Of a DNA stretch of 11,439 nt, positions 1 to 6,175 are shown piece by piece. Under the pieces are notes generated by a model that was not told the DNA's origin, searched no databases, and saw only the letters and a list, made by a program, of their open reading frames with translations. The translations under genes and the position numbers were made by a program. Each line of letters begins with the position of its first letter. Within the stretch, counting starts at the first letter, position 1. Origin of the DNA: an uncultured Clostridiaceae bacterium (GTDB lineage Bacteria; Bacillota; Clostridia; TANB77; CAG-508); the NCBI GenBank assembly GCA_958402495.1, contig CATXTS010000056.1, positions 1-11,439 of the forward strand. Direction: 5' to 3'.

Positions 1-331
1 CACAAAAATATTCTAATAGCTTCTTAATTCTTTCACTCGAGAATCTATTATCCTGTGGTTCATAATCAAATATTAATAAGATATCTGTATAATCTTGATT
101 TAAAATTTCATTATTAGAGTCTCTTTCTTTTAAAGTCTGTAAAAGGTCTAAATTCTCTAAGTTTTCTTCTTGATTAGTAAACATTCTTTCATATAACTCA
201 TAAATATTAGTCCCATAAGTATATAGTTCATATTCTATAGCTAAGTTATATTCTTTTAACAATTTTTCTAGCAATTGTTTTTCTCCTTTTGCGCCTTCTG
301 TTATTAGTAATATTTTCTTTGTTTTACTCAT
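1..331 (-). CDS. TOPRIM/RloB-like protein, putative effector partner of the upstream ATPase (3' part cut by window edge)
   Basis: This open frame was read directly from the minus strand; it starts at ATG 331 and runs off the left edge, leaving 110 codons. The N-terminus holds a hydrophobic strand followed by an acidic turn, ILLITEG (E12), with a second acid at E17. Near the end, a second hydrophobic strand leads into LLIFDYEPQD (D89, E91, D94). An early E in a strand-loop plus a later D-x-D/E after a strand is the pattern of TOPRIM-fold metal-binding nucleases, including the RloB-like and DUF4435/AriB families. The start codon lies inside the last codons of the ATPase gene (ATGAGTAA, 8-base overlap), so the two are probably translationally coupled; only a weak GGTGAG-like ribosome site precedes it. 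By analogy with PARIS or Rlo pairs it could be a toxic nuclease held or triggered by the ATPase. The family assignment rests on motif shape only, and the C-terminal half is not visible. Confidence 0.6.
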   Translation of the reverse strand, partial: MSKTKKILLITEGAKGEKQLLEKLLKEYNLAIEYELYTYGTNIYELYERMFTNQEENLENLDLLQTLKERDSNNEILNQDYTDILLIFDYEPQDNRFSSERIKKLLEYFC

Positions 332-1403
332 CAAACTCACCACTTTTATATAGTTTTTCTAAATTGTGCCCCTCTCTTAACTCTCTATCTGTACTATTTA
401 CAATAGAAGTTATCTTTTCATTGGTTAATATAAAAAAGCAATCTGGTCTCATAATTCTATTACTTAATAAGCTTGTATTATGTGTTGTAGTAATCGTTTG
501 ACAATGTTCTATCTTCTCTAAAAATTTTATAACTTTCTCTGCCAATTCAAAATGGTAAAATGCATCAAATTCATCAATATAAATAAAAGAAATATCTTTT
601 ATTTCTTGATATTTTACCATCAAATCTATTAAAGAAAGTGTTCCACTAGAAGCATTTTTAATAAATTCAATTGGTCTTTTATGAGAACTGTACAATTTTT
701 TATTACCTGTTGGTGTTGTTTTTACTTCTATTTTTTCATTTATACCAAATTCATTTAAAATTTTCTGTATCTCTCCTACTTTCTTTTCTTCTATTATTTT
801 TTGCTCAAACATTTCTTCCATATCTTGATAATTTCTTGTTCCGCGCAATAAAATCATTCCACTTATAAAATCATACATTTTTTCTAATAAAGGAGAAGAA
901 GAAAGCGGTATTGTATTAATTAAATAATTTAGTACACTAATCCCATCATCTAATAATTCCCAATTTAAAAATTCTGCACCTATTTTTTCCAAATGATAAA
1001 TTTCTTTTTTCTTTGTTGAATGATTATAAAAAAATATAACTTCTCCATTCAATACGAATTTTTCTTCTAAAAAAAGATTTATATTTTTCTTTTTATATTC
1101 ATACTGGATTTCATCCTCTTCAAATTGAAATATATATTTAAATTGTGCATAATCCGTATTAGAATCTGCATTTAAAAAGTTCTCTTCCTGCCTTATATTT
1201 CTAACAAAACTTCTCTTGATATCCAAGATAGCACTTCCTAAGTTTGTCTTACCTACACCATTTTTTCCATAAATAATAGCATTATTTAATAAATTATTTC
1301 TAATACATTGAGGGTTAAATTGATAATCTCTTATATCTGAAAAATCCATTACCAATTTTTCCTTGAAGTTTTTGTATCCTTGTACTTCAAATCTTTTTAG
1401 CAT
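324..1403 (-). CDS. AAA/ABC-type ATPase (RecF/OLD-like, AAA_15/AAA_21 type), probable defence-system ATPase
   Basis: The 359-residue product has the layout of a compact SMC/RecF-like ATPase. The N-terminus (MLKRFEVQGYKNF) is the usual first strand of these proteins. It is followed by a Walker A loop GKNGVGKT (46-53), an ABC-signature-like ASSGT (251-255), a Walker B strand FIYIDEFD (273-280, with catalytic E278) and a switch histidine in TTTHN (H308). The middle (about 60-245) is charged and variable, as expected for a sensor or partner-binding region. No membrane segment is visible. The ATG is preceded by AGAGGTG at good spacing, and by its own promoter downstream of the secY terminator. It overlaps the next gene, which encodes a TOPRIM-like protein. 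Such pairs are known in anti-phage systems (PARIS AriA/AriB, RloA/RloB, OLD-type), so a role as the sensor ATPase of an abortive-infection module is a reasonable inference. It could also be a housekeeping RecF-like ATPase, but the context argues against that. Confidence 0.8.
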   Translation of the reverse strand: MLKRFEVQGYKNFKEKLVMDFSDIRDYQFNPQCIRNNLLNNAIIYGKNGVGKTNLGSAILDIKRSFVRNIRQEENFLNADSNTDYAQFKYIFQFEEDEIQYEYKKKNINLFLEEKFVLNGEVIFFYNHSTKKKEIYHLEKIGAEFLNWELLDDGISVLNYLINTIPLSSSPLLEKMYDFISGMILLRGTRNYQDMEEMFEQKIIEEKKVGEIQKILNEFGINEKIEVKTTPTGNKKLYSSHKRPIEFIKNASSGTLSLIDLMVKYQEIKDISFIYIDEFDAFYHFELAEKVIKFLEKIEHCQTITTTHNTSLLSNRIMRPDCFFILTNEKITSIVNSTDRELREGHNLEKLYKSGEFDE

Positions 1404-1408
1404 TATCG

Positions 1409-1415
1409 CACCTCT
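1409..1415 (-). promoter_or_regulatory. Ribosome binding site of the ATPase gene
   Basis: AGAGGTG on the minus strand, five bases before the ATG at 1403. It supports this start; no other good site lies nearby. Confidence 0.75.
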
Positions 1416-1450
1416 TTCCTAACCGTAATTTTTTTACAGCTATCATGTAT

Positions 1451-1479
1451 ATTATAACTTATCTTTTGTATTTATGCAA
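1451..1479 (-). promoter_or_regulatory. Sigma-A type promoter for the ATPase/TOPRIM-like pair
   Basis: On the minus strand a perfect -10 box TATAAT (1456-1451) is separated by exactly 17 bases from a TTGCAT -35 box (1479-1474), which matches TTGACA at four of six positions. Transcription would begin near 1444, giving a leader of about 40 bases before the ATPase start. The box lies downstream of the secY terminator, so the pair can be transcribed independently of the ribosomal-protein operon. No clear operator repeat is seen next to it. Confidence 0.8.
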
Positions 1480-1508
1480 CTTTTTATTCAGAAAATTCTA
1501 ATTCACAG

Positions 1509-1538
1509 AAAAAAACAGACGCTTTATAGTAAAGCATC
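1509..1538 (-). terminator. Intrinsic terminator after secY
   Basis: On the minus strand the sequence GATGCTTTA-CTA-TAAAGCGTC forms a nine-pair stem with one G-U pair, followed after TG by seven T residues. It begins 37 bases past the secY stop codon and is the only convincing terminator in the window. It marks the end of the ribosomal-protein transcript and separates it from the ATPase unit. The 171-base gap between secY and the ATPase gene is explained by this terminator plus the downstream promoter. Confidence 0.85.
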
Positions 1539-1574
1539 CATTTTTATTCTTGTATTTATATTTTATTTTTTCTC

Positions 1575-2891
1575 TTACTCTAAGAATCCCTTGTAATGTC
1601 TCATCACTAATTGTGATTCTAATTGTTGTACAGTCTCTAAAGCTACACCAACAACAATTAATATAGATGTTCCACCAAAAGCTAAGTTTAGATTTGTAAA
1701 TCTTAAAAGCATTGGAAGGATAGCAATCACTGCTAAGAATAATCCTCCAAATACGGTTAACTTAGAAATGATAGATGATAAATAATCGGTAGTTGGCTTT
1801 CCTGCTCGAATACCTGGAATAAATCCACCATTTTTCTTAATATTATTGGATACTTCTGCTGGATTGAATGTAGCATATGTATAGAAGAATGTAAATCCAA
1901 CAATTAATAATAAGTAAACAATTGCATTTGCTATAGAGTATCCGATACCAACGCTAGAAGATGAAGTAGCTATAGAAAAATTATAAATAACTGACCAAAA
2001 TCCTGCTTGTGTCGCAATATCTGGTATAAACATTTGAATAACAATTGCTGGGAATGTCATAAAGGAAGAAGCAAAAATAACTGGCATAACTCCTGCCATA
2101 GCAAGTTTTAAAGGTATATGTGTATTTTGTGCTCCTACCATTTTTCTTCCAACTACTTTTTTAGAGTATTGTACTGGTACTCTTCTTTCCGCTTGTTGTA
2201 CAAATACAACACCTGCTACTAAGATAATAGCACCTACAATAATACCTAAAGCAGTTAATAAACCTGTTGTAGAAAAAGTTCCATTAGCAAATAGTAAACT
2301 CCAAATGGTAGTTACACCTCTTGGAAGTCCAGCTATAATACCTACAAAGATGATAATCGAAATTCCATTACCAATACCTTTGTTAGTAATTTGCTCTCCT
2401 AGCCACATTAGTAATGCTGTTCCTGCCATTAAGGAAACAACTACTGTTACCCCTGTCATCCAACCTGTATCCATAAAGATACCTGATGAACGATAAGATA
2501 AGTAAATACCTGTACCTTCTATTAAGGCAAGTACAATCGTTAAAATTTTGGTGTAACGATTAATTTTGTTTCTGCCTTCTTCTCCACCTTCTTTTGTTAA
2601 TCTTTCTAAAGCTGGTATAACCATACCTAGTAATTGAATAACAATAGAAGCTGTTATGTAAGGGCTAATCGACATAGCAAAAATAGATAATCTAGAGAAA
2701 GCACCTCCTGAAATCATATCGATTAAAGAGGCTATTCCCTGTCCTTTAAATGCTTCTGCTAATTGGAAAGAGTCAACGCCAGGTACTGTTATATAACAAC
2801 CTAATCTAAAAATAACAATTAGTATTAAAGTATATAATAATTTTTTTCTAACTTCTGGTGTCTTTAACGCATTTCTGATTGTTTGAAACAA
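1575..2891 (-). CDS. secY: Protein translocase subunit SecY
   Basis: SecY is the channel subunit of the SecYEG translocon in the cytoplasmic membrane; it passes unfolded secretory proteins across, or membrane proteins into, the bilayer. The 438-residue product has the usual length and about ten hydrophobic segments, the first near residues 18-36. Typical motifs are GGEEGRNKINRYT (102-114), QAERRVPVQYSKK (233-245, cytoplasmic loop) and NGGFIPGIRAGKPT (354-367), the loop contacted by ribosome and SecA. The start is a TTG directly after the rplO stop codon. It aligns with the common SecY N-terminus (MFxTIRNA) and sits eight bases after a strong GAGG core, so TTG is preferred over any internal ATG. 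It is the last gene of the operon and is followed by a terminator; adk, map and infA, which commonly follow it, are absent here. Confidence 0.97.
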   Translation of the reverse strand: MFQTIRNALKTPEVRKKLLYTLILIVIFRLGCYITVPGVDSFQLAEAFKGQGIASLIDMISGGAFSRLSIFAMSISPYITASIVIQLLGMVIPALERLTKEGGEEGRNKINRYTKILTIVLALIEGTGIYLSYRSSGIFMDTGWMTGVTVVVSLMAGTALLMWLGEQITNKGIGNGISIIIFVGIIAGLPRGVTTIWSLLFANGTFSTTGLLTALGIIVGAIILVAGVVFVQQAERRVPVQYSKKVVGRKMVGAQNTHIPLKLAMAGVMPVIFASSFMTFPAIVIQMFIPDIATQAGFWSVIYNFSIATSSSSVGIGYSIANAIVYLLLIVGFTFFYTYATFNPAEVSNNIKKNGGFIPGIRAGKPTTDYLSSIISKLTVFGGLFLAVIAILPMLLRFTNLNLAFGGTSILIVVGVALETVQQLESQLVMRHYKGFLE

Positions 2892-3326
2892 TTAAATCAC
2901 CTCTGTCTTTCCACCTAAAGCTTCTATTTGTTCCTTAGCTGCTTTTGTAAATCTGACAGCTTTAACCGTTAATTTTTTCTCTAATTTACCAGTTGCTAAT
3001 ATAACGATACCGTCATTAGCTTTAGAAATAATACCATCTGCTATTAAACTTTCAGCTGTAACTTCTGTAGTTGTTGCTTTATTTAGCATCGTTAATGTTA
3101 CTTCTGTGTAATTCTTTGCATGGATATTTGTAAATCCTCTTTTTGGTAATCTTCTATATAATGGTGTTTGACCACCTTCGAAACCACGTCTTACGCCTCC
3201 ACCTGATCTTGCTTTTTGTCCTTTATGTCCTCTACCAGATGTTTTTCCTAAGCCAGAACCGATTCCACGTCCAACTCTTTTTCTTGTTTCTACTTCTTGT
3301 GCTGGTTTTAATTCGCCTAATTTCAT
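2892..3326 (-). CDS. rplO: 50S ribosomal protein L15 (uL15)
   Basis: L15 is a late-assembling protein of the large subunit that binds 23S rRNA. The 144-residue product starts MKLGELKPA and has the characteristic Gly/Arg-rich N-terminal extension GRGIGSGLGKTSGRGHKGQK, which threads into rRNA, then FEGGQTPLYRRLPKRGF and a globular C-terminal domain ending in IEALGGKTEVI. An in-frame ATG-like start 33 bases upstream would add a basic stretch not found in the family; the chosen ATG has AGGAGGTG before it and matches family N-termini. Its usual upstream neighbour rpmD is missing, so it follows rpsE directly. It ends immediately before secY, whose ribosome site lies within its final codons, implying coupled translation. 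Confidence 0.96.
   Translation of the reverse strand: MKLGELKPAQEVETRKRVGRGIGSGLGKTSGRGHKGQKARSGGGVRRGFEGGQTPLYRRLPKRGFTNIHAKNYTEVTLTMLNKATTTEVTAESLIADGIISKANDGIVILATGKLEKKLTVKAVRFTKAAKEQIEALGGKTEVI
2896..2903 (-). promoter_or_regulatory. Ribosome binding site that sets the TTG start of secY
   Basis: GAGGTGAT, an eight-base match to the complement of the 16S rRNA 3' end, lies inside the last codons of rplO. It is placed ideally for the TTG at 2891, which follows the rplO stop codon without a gap. Confidence 0.8.
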
Positions 3327-3372
3327 TATGAGATTACACCTCCTCTTTCTCTTAATCAATGATTTTATCTCT

Positions 3373-3392
3373 TATCTTATTTCTATAAGATA
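3373..3392 (-). repeat. Hairpin overlapping the rpsE stop codon
   Basis: TATCTTAT and ATAAGATA form a perfect eight-pair stem around an AGAA loop. The stop codon of rpsE sits at the stem-loop junction. The stem is AT-rich and no T run follows, so it is not a terminator; an mRNA-processing or stability role is possible but unproven. It lies at the junction where rpmD would normally begin. Confidence 0.4.
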
Positions 3393-3877
3393 TCTTCTAC
3401 TTTTTTTCCTCTTTTTGCTGCTACTTGTTCTACTGTTTGCATTTTCTTTAATCCCTCGATTGTGGCATATACTACGTTTCTTGGGTTATTCGTTCCTAAT
3501 ACTTTTGTACGAATATCTTTATATCCTGCAAGTTCTAGAACAGGTCTTACGCTACCACCGGCTATAACTCCAGTACCTTCTGCAGCTGGTTTTAACATAA
3601 CAGTAGCACTACCAAATTTTCCAATATATTCATGTGGAATTGTCGTACCTACAACAGGAACTTCAATTAAATTTTTCTTAGCTTCTTCAATTGCTTTTTT
3701 GATTGCATCTGGAACTTCTGCTGCTTTTCCATTACCAACACCTACGTGTCCAGCACCATCACCAACAACAACGACTGCGCTAAATCTAAAAGTTCTACCA
3801 CCTTTTACAACTTTCGCAACTCTGTTAATCGCAACTACTTTTTCTTTAATTTCATTAGATGTATTTTCTTCTTGCAC
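3383..3877 (-). CDS. rpsE: 30S ribosomal protein S5 (uS5)
   Basis: S5 is a small-subunit protein near the mRNA entry and decoding region, important for accuracy; changes in its N-terminal loop give spectinomycin resistance in other bacteria. The 164-residue product carries the double-stranded RNA-binding domain (VVAINRVAKVVKGGRTFRF, about 14-32, then VVVGDGAGHVGVGNGKA) and the S5 C-terminal domain (SVRPVLELAGYKDI, NNPRNVVYATIEGL). The start is GTG, nine bases after GGAGG; no ATG lies near and the length fits the family. It follows rplR with a short gap. The next gene is rplO rather than rpmD. Confidence 0.96.
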   Translation of the reverse strand: MQEENTSNEIKEKVVAINRVAKVVKGGRTFRFSAVVVVGDGAGHVGVGNGKAAEVPDAIKKAIEEAKKNLIEVPVVGTTIPHEYIGKFGSATVMLKPAAEGTGVIAGGSVRPVLELAGYKDIRTKVLGTNNPRNVVYATIEGLKKMQTVEQVAAKRGKKVEDIL

Positions 3878-3899
3878 TTTTATTTCCCTCCTTTTCCTC

Positions 3900-4259
3900 T
3901 TAGAATTTTAATCCTGCTTCTCTTGCAGCTTCTGCTAATTCTTTGACAACACCATGATAAATGTATCCACCTCTATCGAATACAACATTCTCAATGTTTT
4001 TCTCTAAAGCTCTTTTAGCAATTAAAGCACCTACTTCTTTTGCAGCTTCTTTATTAGCATGTTTTGTTTTAATTTCTTTATCAAGTGTAGAAGCACTAAC
4101 AAGTGTTGTTGCAGCTACATCATCAATGACTTGTACAAATAAATTTTTATTGCTTCTATATACGCATAATCTTGGACATTGCTCTGTTCCACTGATTTTT
4201 CTACGTACTCTTAAATGTCTTCTTCTTCTTTCTAGCTTTCTATCTGTTTTTGTAATCAT
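3900..4259 (-). CDS. rplR: 50S ribosomal protein L18 (uL18)
   Basis: L18 binds 5S rRNA and, with L5, anchors it in the central protuberance of the large subunit. The 119-residue product has the basic N-terminal tail (KLERRRRHLRVRRKISGT), the PRLCVYRSNKNLFVQVIDD core strand, and the C-terminal signature VVFDRGGYIYHGVVKELAEA. Length is normal. AAAGGAG precedes the ATG. The 63-base gap to rplF is AT-rich with no clear structure. Confidence 0.96.
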   Translation of the reverse strand: MITKTDRKLERRRRHLRVRRKISGTEQCPRLCVYRSNKNLFVQVIDDVAATTLVSASTLDKEIKTKHANKEAAKEVGALIAKRALEKNIENVVFDRGGYIYHGVVKELAEAAREAGLKF

Positions 4260-4322
4260 TTTTTTCTCCTTTCTACTAAAGTAACAGCCTTAGTTTTTTT
4301 AAATGATTTTATTAATTTTATT

Positions 4323-4862
4323 TTATTTTTTACCAGCTTTTCCTTCTTTACGTCTAATATGTTCTTCAGCATATTTAATACCTTTTCCATGGTAAACTTC
4401 AGGTGGTCTTTTTGTTCTGATAACAGCTGCTGTTTGACCAACTAATTCTTTGTCAATTCCTTTTACAATAATCGTATTTGCATTTGGAACGTCAAAAGTA
4501 ATTCCTTCTGGTGTTTCCATTTCTACTGGATGAGAATATCCTAAGTTCATTACTAACTTATTTCCTTGTTTTTGTGCTCTATATCCAACACCAACAATTT
4601 GTAATTCTCTCTTATATTCATTAACAACACCTTCTATCATGTTGCTAATTAATGTTCTGGTTAATCCATGTAAACTTCTATTTTCTGCTTCATCGTTTGG
4701 TCTTGTTACTGTAATGACATTTCCTTCGATAGAAACAGTCATGTTTTTATGAATATCTCTTTCTAATGTTCCTTTAGGTCCTTTCACTGTTAAATGGTGA
4801 TTATCTAATTTTACTTCTACACCATCTGGTACAGTAATAGGTTTGTTTCCTATTCTTGACAT
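4323..4862 (-). CDS. rplF: 50S ribosomal protein L6 (uL6)
   Basis: L6 sits at the base of the L7/L12 stalk beside the sarcin-ricin loop and helps the factor-binding centre. The 179-residue product shows the two-repeat L6 fold: MSRIGNKPITVPDGV at the start, VKGPKGTLERDIH near residue 30, and the family signature PPEVYHGKGIKYAEEHIRRK near the C-terminus. It ends in a lysine-rich tail (EGKAGKK). Length is standard. A GGAGGGAAAATCAAA leader places the ribosome site well before the ATG. Confidence 0.97.
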   Translation of the reverse strand: MSRIGNKPITVPDGVEVKLDNHHLTVKGPKGTLERDIHKNMTVSIEGNVITVTRPNDEAENRSLHGLTRTLISNMIEGVVNEYKRELQIVGVGYRAQKQGNKLVMNLGYSHPVEMETPEGITFDVPNANTIIVKGIDKELVGQTAAVIRTKRPPEVYHGKGIKYAEEHIRRKEGKAGKK

Positions 4863-4892
4863 TTTGATTTTCCCTCCTTTTTTGCTTTTTAA

Positions 4893-5291
4893 TTACCAAA
4901 CGTAAGCTAGAACTTCTCCTCCTAGACCTTCGTTTCTTGCTTCTTTATCAGTTTTAATACCTTTAGATGTAGAAATTAAAGCAATTCCTAATCCATTTAA
5001 TACTTGTGGTAATTCGTCTTTAGATGCATATACTCTTAAACCTGGTTTACTGATTCTTTTTAATCCATCAATTACTCTTGCACCTTTTTCGTCATATTTT
5101 AAGGTAATTCTAATAATTCCTTGATTTTCATTTTTAATTTCTTCACATGCTTTGACATATCCTTCTTGTAATAAGATATTAGCAATTGCTTTTTTCATAT
5201 TAGAAGCTGGAATATCTACAGTTTTATGTTTTGAACTGTTTGCATTTCTGATTCTTGTTAGCATATCTGCTATTGGGTCAGTTGTATTCAT
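4893..5291 (-). CDS. rpsH: 30S ribosomal protein S8 (uS8)
   Basis: S8 is a primary binder of 16S rRNA central domain and, in E. coli, the translational repressor of the spc operon. The 132-residue product starts MNTTDPIADMLTRIRNA, a near-invariant N-terminus, and ends in the S8 signature region STSKGIKTDKEARNEGLGGEVLAYVW. Length is normal. GGAGGG precedes the ATG. The 67-base gap to rpsN contains an AT-rich palindrome. No S8-binding mRNA structure like the E. coli one was recognised by eye. Confidence 0.97.
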   Translation of the reverse strand: MNTTDPIADMLTRIRNANSSKHKTVDIPASNMKKAIANILLQEGYVKACEEIKNENQGIIRITLKYDEKGARVIDGLKRISKPGLRVYASKDELPQVLNGLGIALISTSKGIKTDKEARNEGLGGEVLAYVW

Positions 5292-5322
5292 GAAATTTTT
5301 TCCCTCCTTTTTTACGTACTAA

Positions 5323-5341
5323 AAAACAATTAAATTGTTTT
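5323..5341. repeat. AT-rich palindrome between rpsN and rpsH
   Basis: AAAACAATT and AATTGTTTT are exact inverted copies around a single A. In the minus-strand transcript this could form a weak seven-to-nine-pair hairpin followed by a few extra U residues. With only one G-C pair it is a poor terminator and would at best be a leaky attenuator or processing site. Confidence 0.4.
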
Positions 5342-5358
5342 CTTCCTATTTTTTTAGA

Positions 5359-5544
5359 TTACCAACTTGCTTTCTTTACTCCTGGTATTTCACCTTTGTG
5401 TGCTAATTCTCTAAAGCATACACGGCAAATTCCATATTTTCTAATATAGGCATGTGGTCTTCCACAAATCTTACATCTGTTGTATTCTCTTGTTTTGTAT
5501 TTTTGCTCTCTTGCTTGCTTTATTTTTAAAGATTTTTTAGCCAT
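5359..5544 (-). CDS. rpsN: 30S ribosomal protein S14, zinc-binding (type Z) form (uS14)
   Basis: S14 is a late-assembling protein of the 30S head near the A and P sites. This 61-residue product is the short C+ form: two CxxC pairs (C24/C27 and C40/C43, in CKICGRPHAYIRKYGICRVC) bind zinc. The frame is open for nine more codons upstream, but the ATG at MAKKSLKIKQ matches the family and has AAAGGAG seven bases before it, so the shorter start is taken. Bacillota often carry a second, zinc-independent S14 elsewhere under Zur control; nothing in this window shows whether that is so here. Confidence 0.96.
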   Translation of the reverse strand: MAKKSLKIKQAREQKYKTREYNRCKICGRPHAYIRKYGICRVCFRELAHKGEIPGVKKASW

Positions 5545-5604
5545 TGGCTTTCTCCTTTCTTTGTTACTCACTCTCTGTATGGCTTACTTTTCGCTTACAG
5601 CTTC

Positions 5605-6144
5605 TTAGTTTTTAAAAGGCATACCTAAAAGTGCTAATAATTCTTTTGCTTCTTCATCTGTCTTAGCAGTTGTTACGAAAATAATATCCATTCCTCTAAT
5701 TTTATCTACTTTATCATATTCGATTTCTGGGAAAATTAATTGTTCTTTAATTCCCATAGAGTAGTTACCTCTTCCGTCAAATGCGTTTTTAGAAACTCCT
5801 CTAAAATCTCTTACTCTTGGAAGTGCTACATTAAATAGTTTGTATGCAAAATCATACATCTTTCCTGCTCTTAATGTAACTTTACATCCCATATTAACAC
5901 CTTCTCTAATTTTGAAGGCTGCAATTGCTTTCTTTGCTTTCGTTATAACCGGTGCTTGCCCAGTTATAATTTTAATATCATTGATAGCATTATCTAATGA
6001 TTTTGGATTATCTTTAATATCTCCAAGACCTACGTTGATAACGATTTTCTCTAATTTTGGAACTTCCATAACAGATTTATAATTGAATTTTTTCATTAAT
6101 GCTGGAATTACTTCTTTCTCAAATTGTTCTCTTAATATTTCCAT
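5605..6144 (-). CDS. rplE: 50S ribosomal protein L5 (uL5)
   Basis: L5 binds 5S rRNA and touches the P-site tRNA and the S13 bridge in the central protuberance. The 179-residue product has normal length and shows the conserved blocks VPKLEKIVINVGLGD (about 28-42), ITGQAPVITKAKKAIAAFKI (60-79) and LPRVRDFRGV, followed by FDGRGNYSMGIKEQLIFPEI in the C-terminal half. It follows rplX after 31 bases and precedes rpsN by 60 bases. A GGAGGAAT site precedes the ATG. Confidence 0.97.
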   Translation of the reverse strand: MEILREQFEKEVIPALMKKFNYKSVMEVPKLEKIVINVGLGDIKDNPKSLDNAINDIKIITGQAPVITKAKKAIAAFKIREGVNMGCKVTLRAGKMYDFAYKLFNVALPRVRDFRGVSKNAFDGRGNYSMGIKEQLIFPEIEYDKVDKIRGMDIIFVTTAKTDEEAKELLALLGMPFKN

Positions 6145-6175
6145 AGTCTATGTATTCCTCCTTTCCTACTTACAT

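Noticed and set aside
289..501. Plus-strand open frame of 70 codons with hydrophobic residues
   Set aside because: It is antisense to the ATPase gene and its partner; the hydrophobic look comes from reading AT-rich coding DNA backwards.
1466..1559. Ten-base direct repeat TTGTATTTAT (1466-1475 and 1550-1559) flanking the terminator, considered as a target-site duplication
   Set aside because: It lies in very AT-rich sequence, does not flank the module itself, and overlaps the promoter spacer; chance is the simpler explanation.
3327..3359. Longer start of rplO adding 11 residues
   Set aside because: The added residues do not match L15, and the strong AGGAGG lies inside this stretch, pointing to the downstream ATG.
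3462..3911. Plus-strand open frame of 149 codons
   Set aside because: It lies antisense to rpsE, has no ribosome binding site or family resemblance, and its composition mirrors the reverse complement of a conserved gene.
4256..4441. Minus-strand lysine-rich frame between rplF and rplR
   Set aside because: It overlaps the conserved 3' end of rplF in another frame and has no family features.
5545..5571. Longer start of rpsN adding nine residues
   Set aside because: The ribosome site AAAGGAG lies within it and the type Z S14 family starts at MAKKS.
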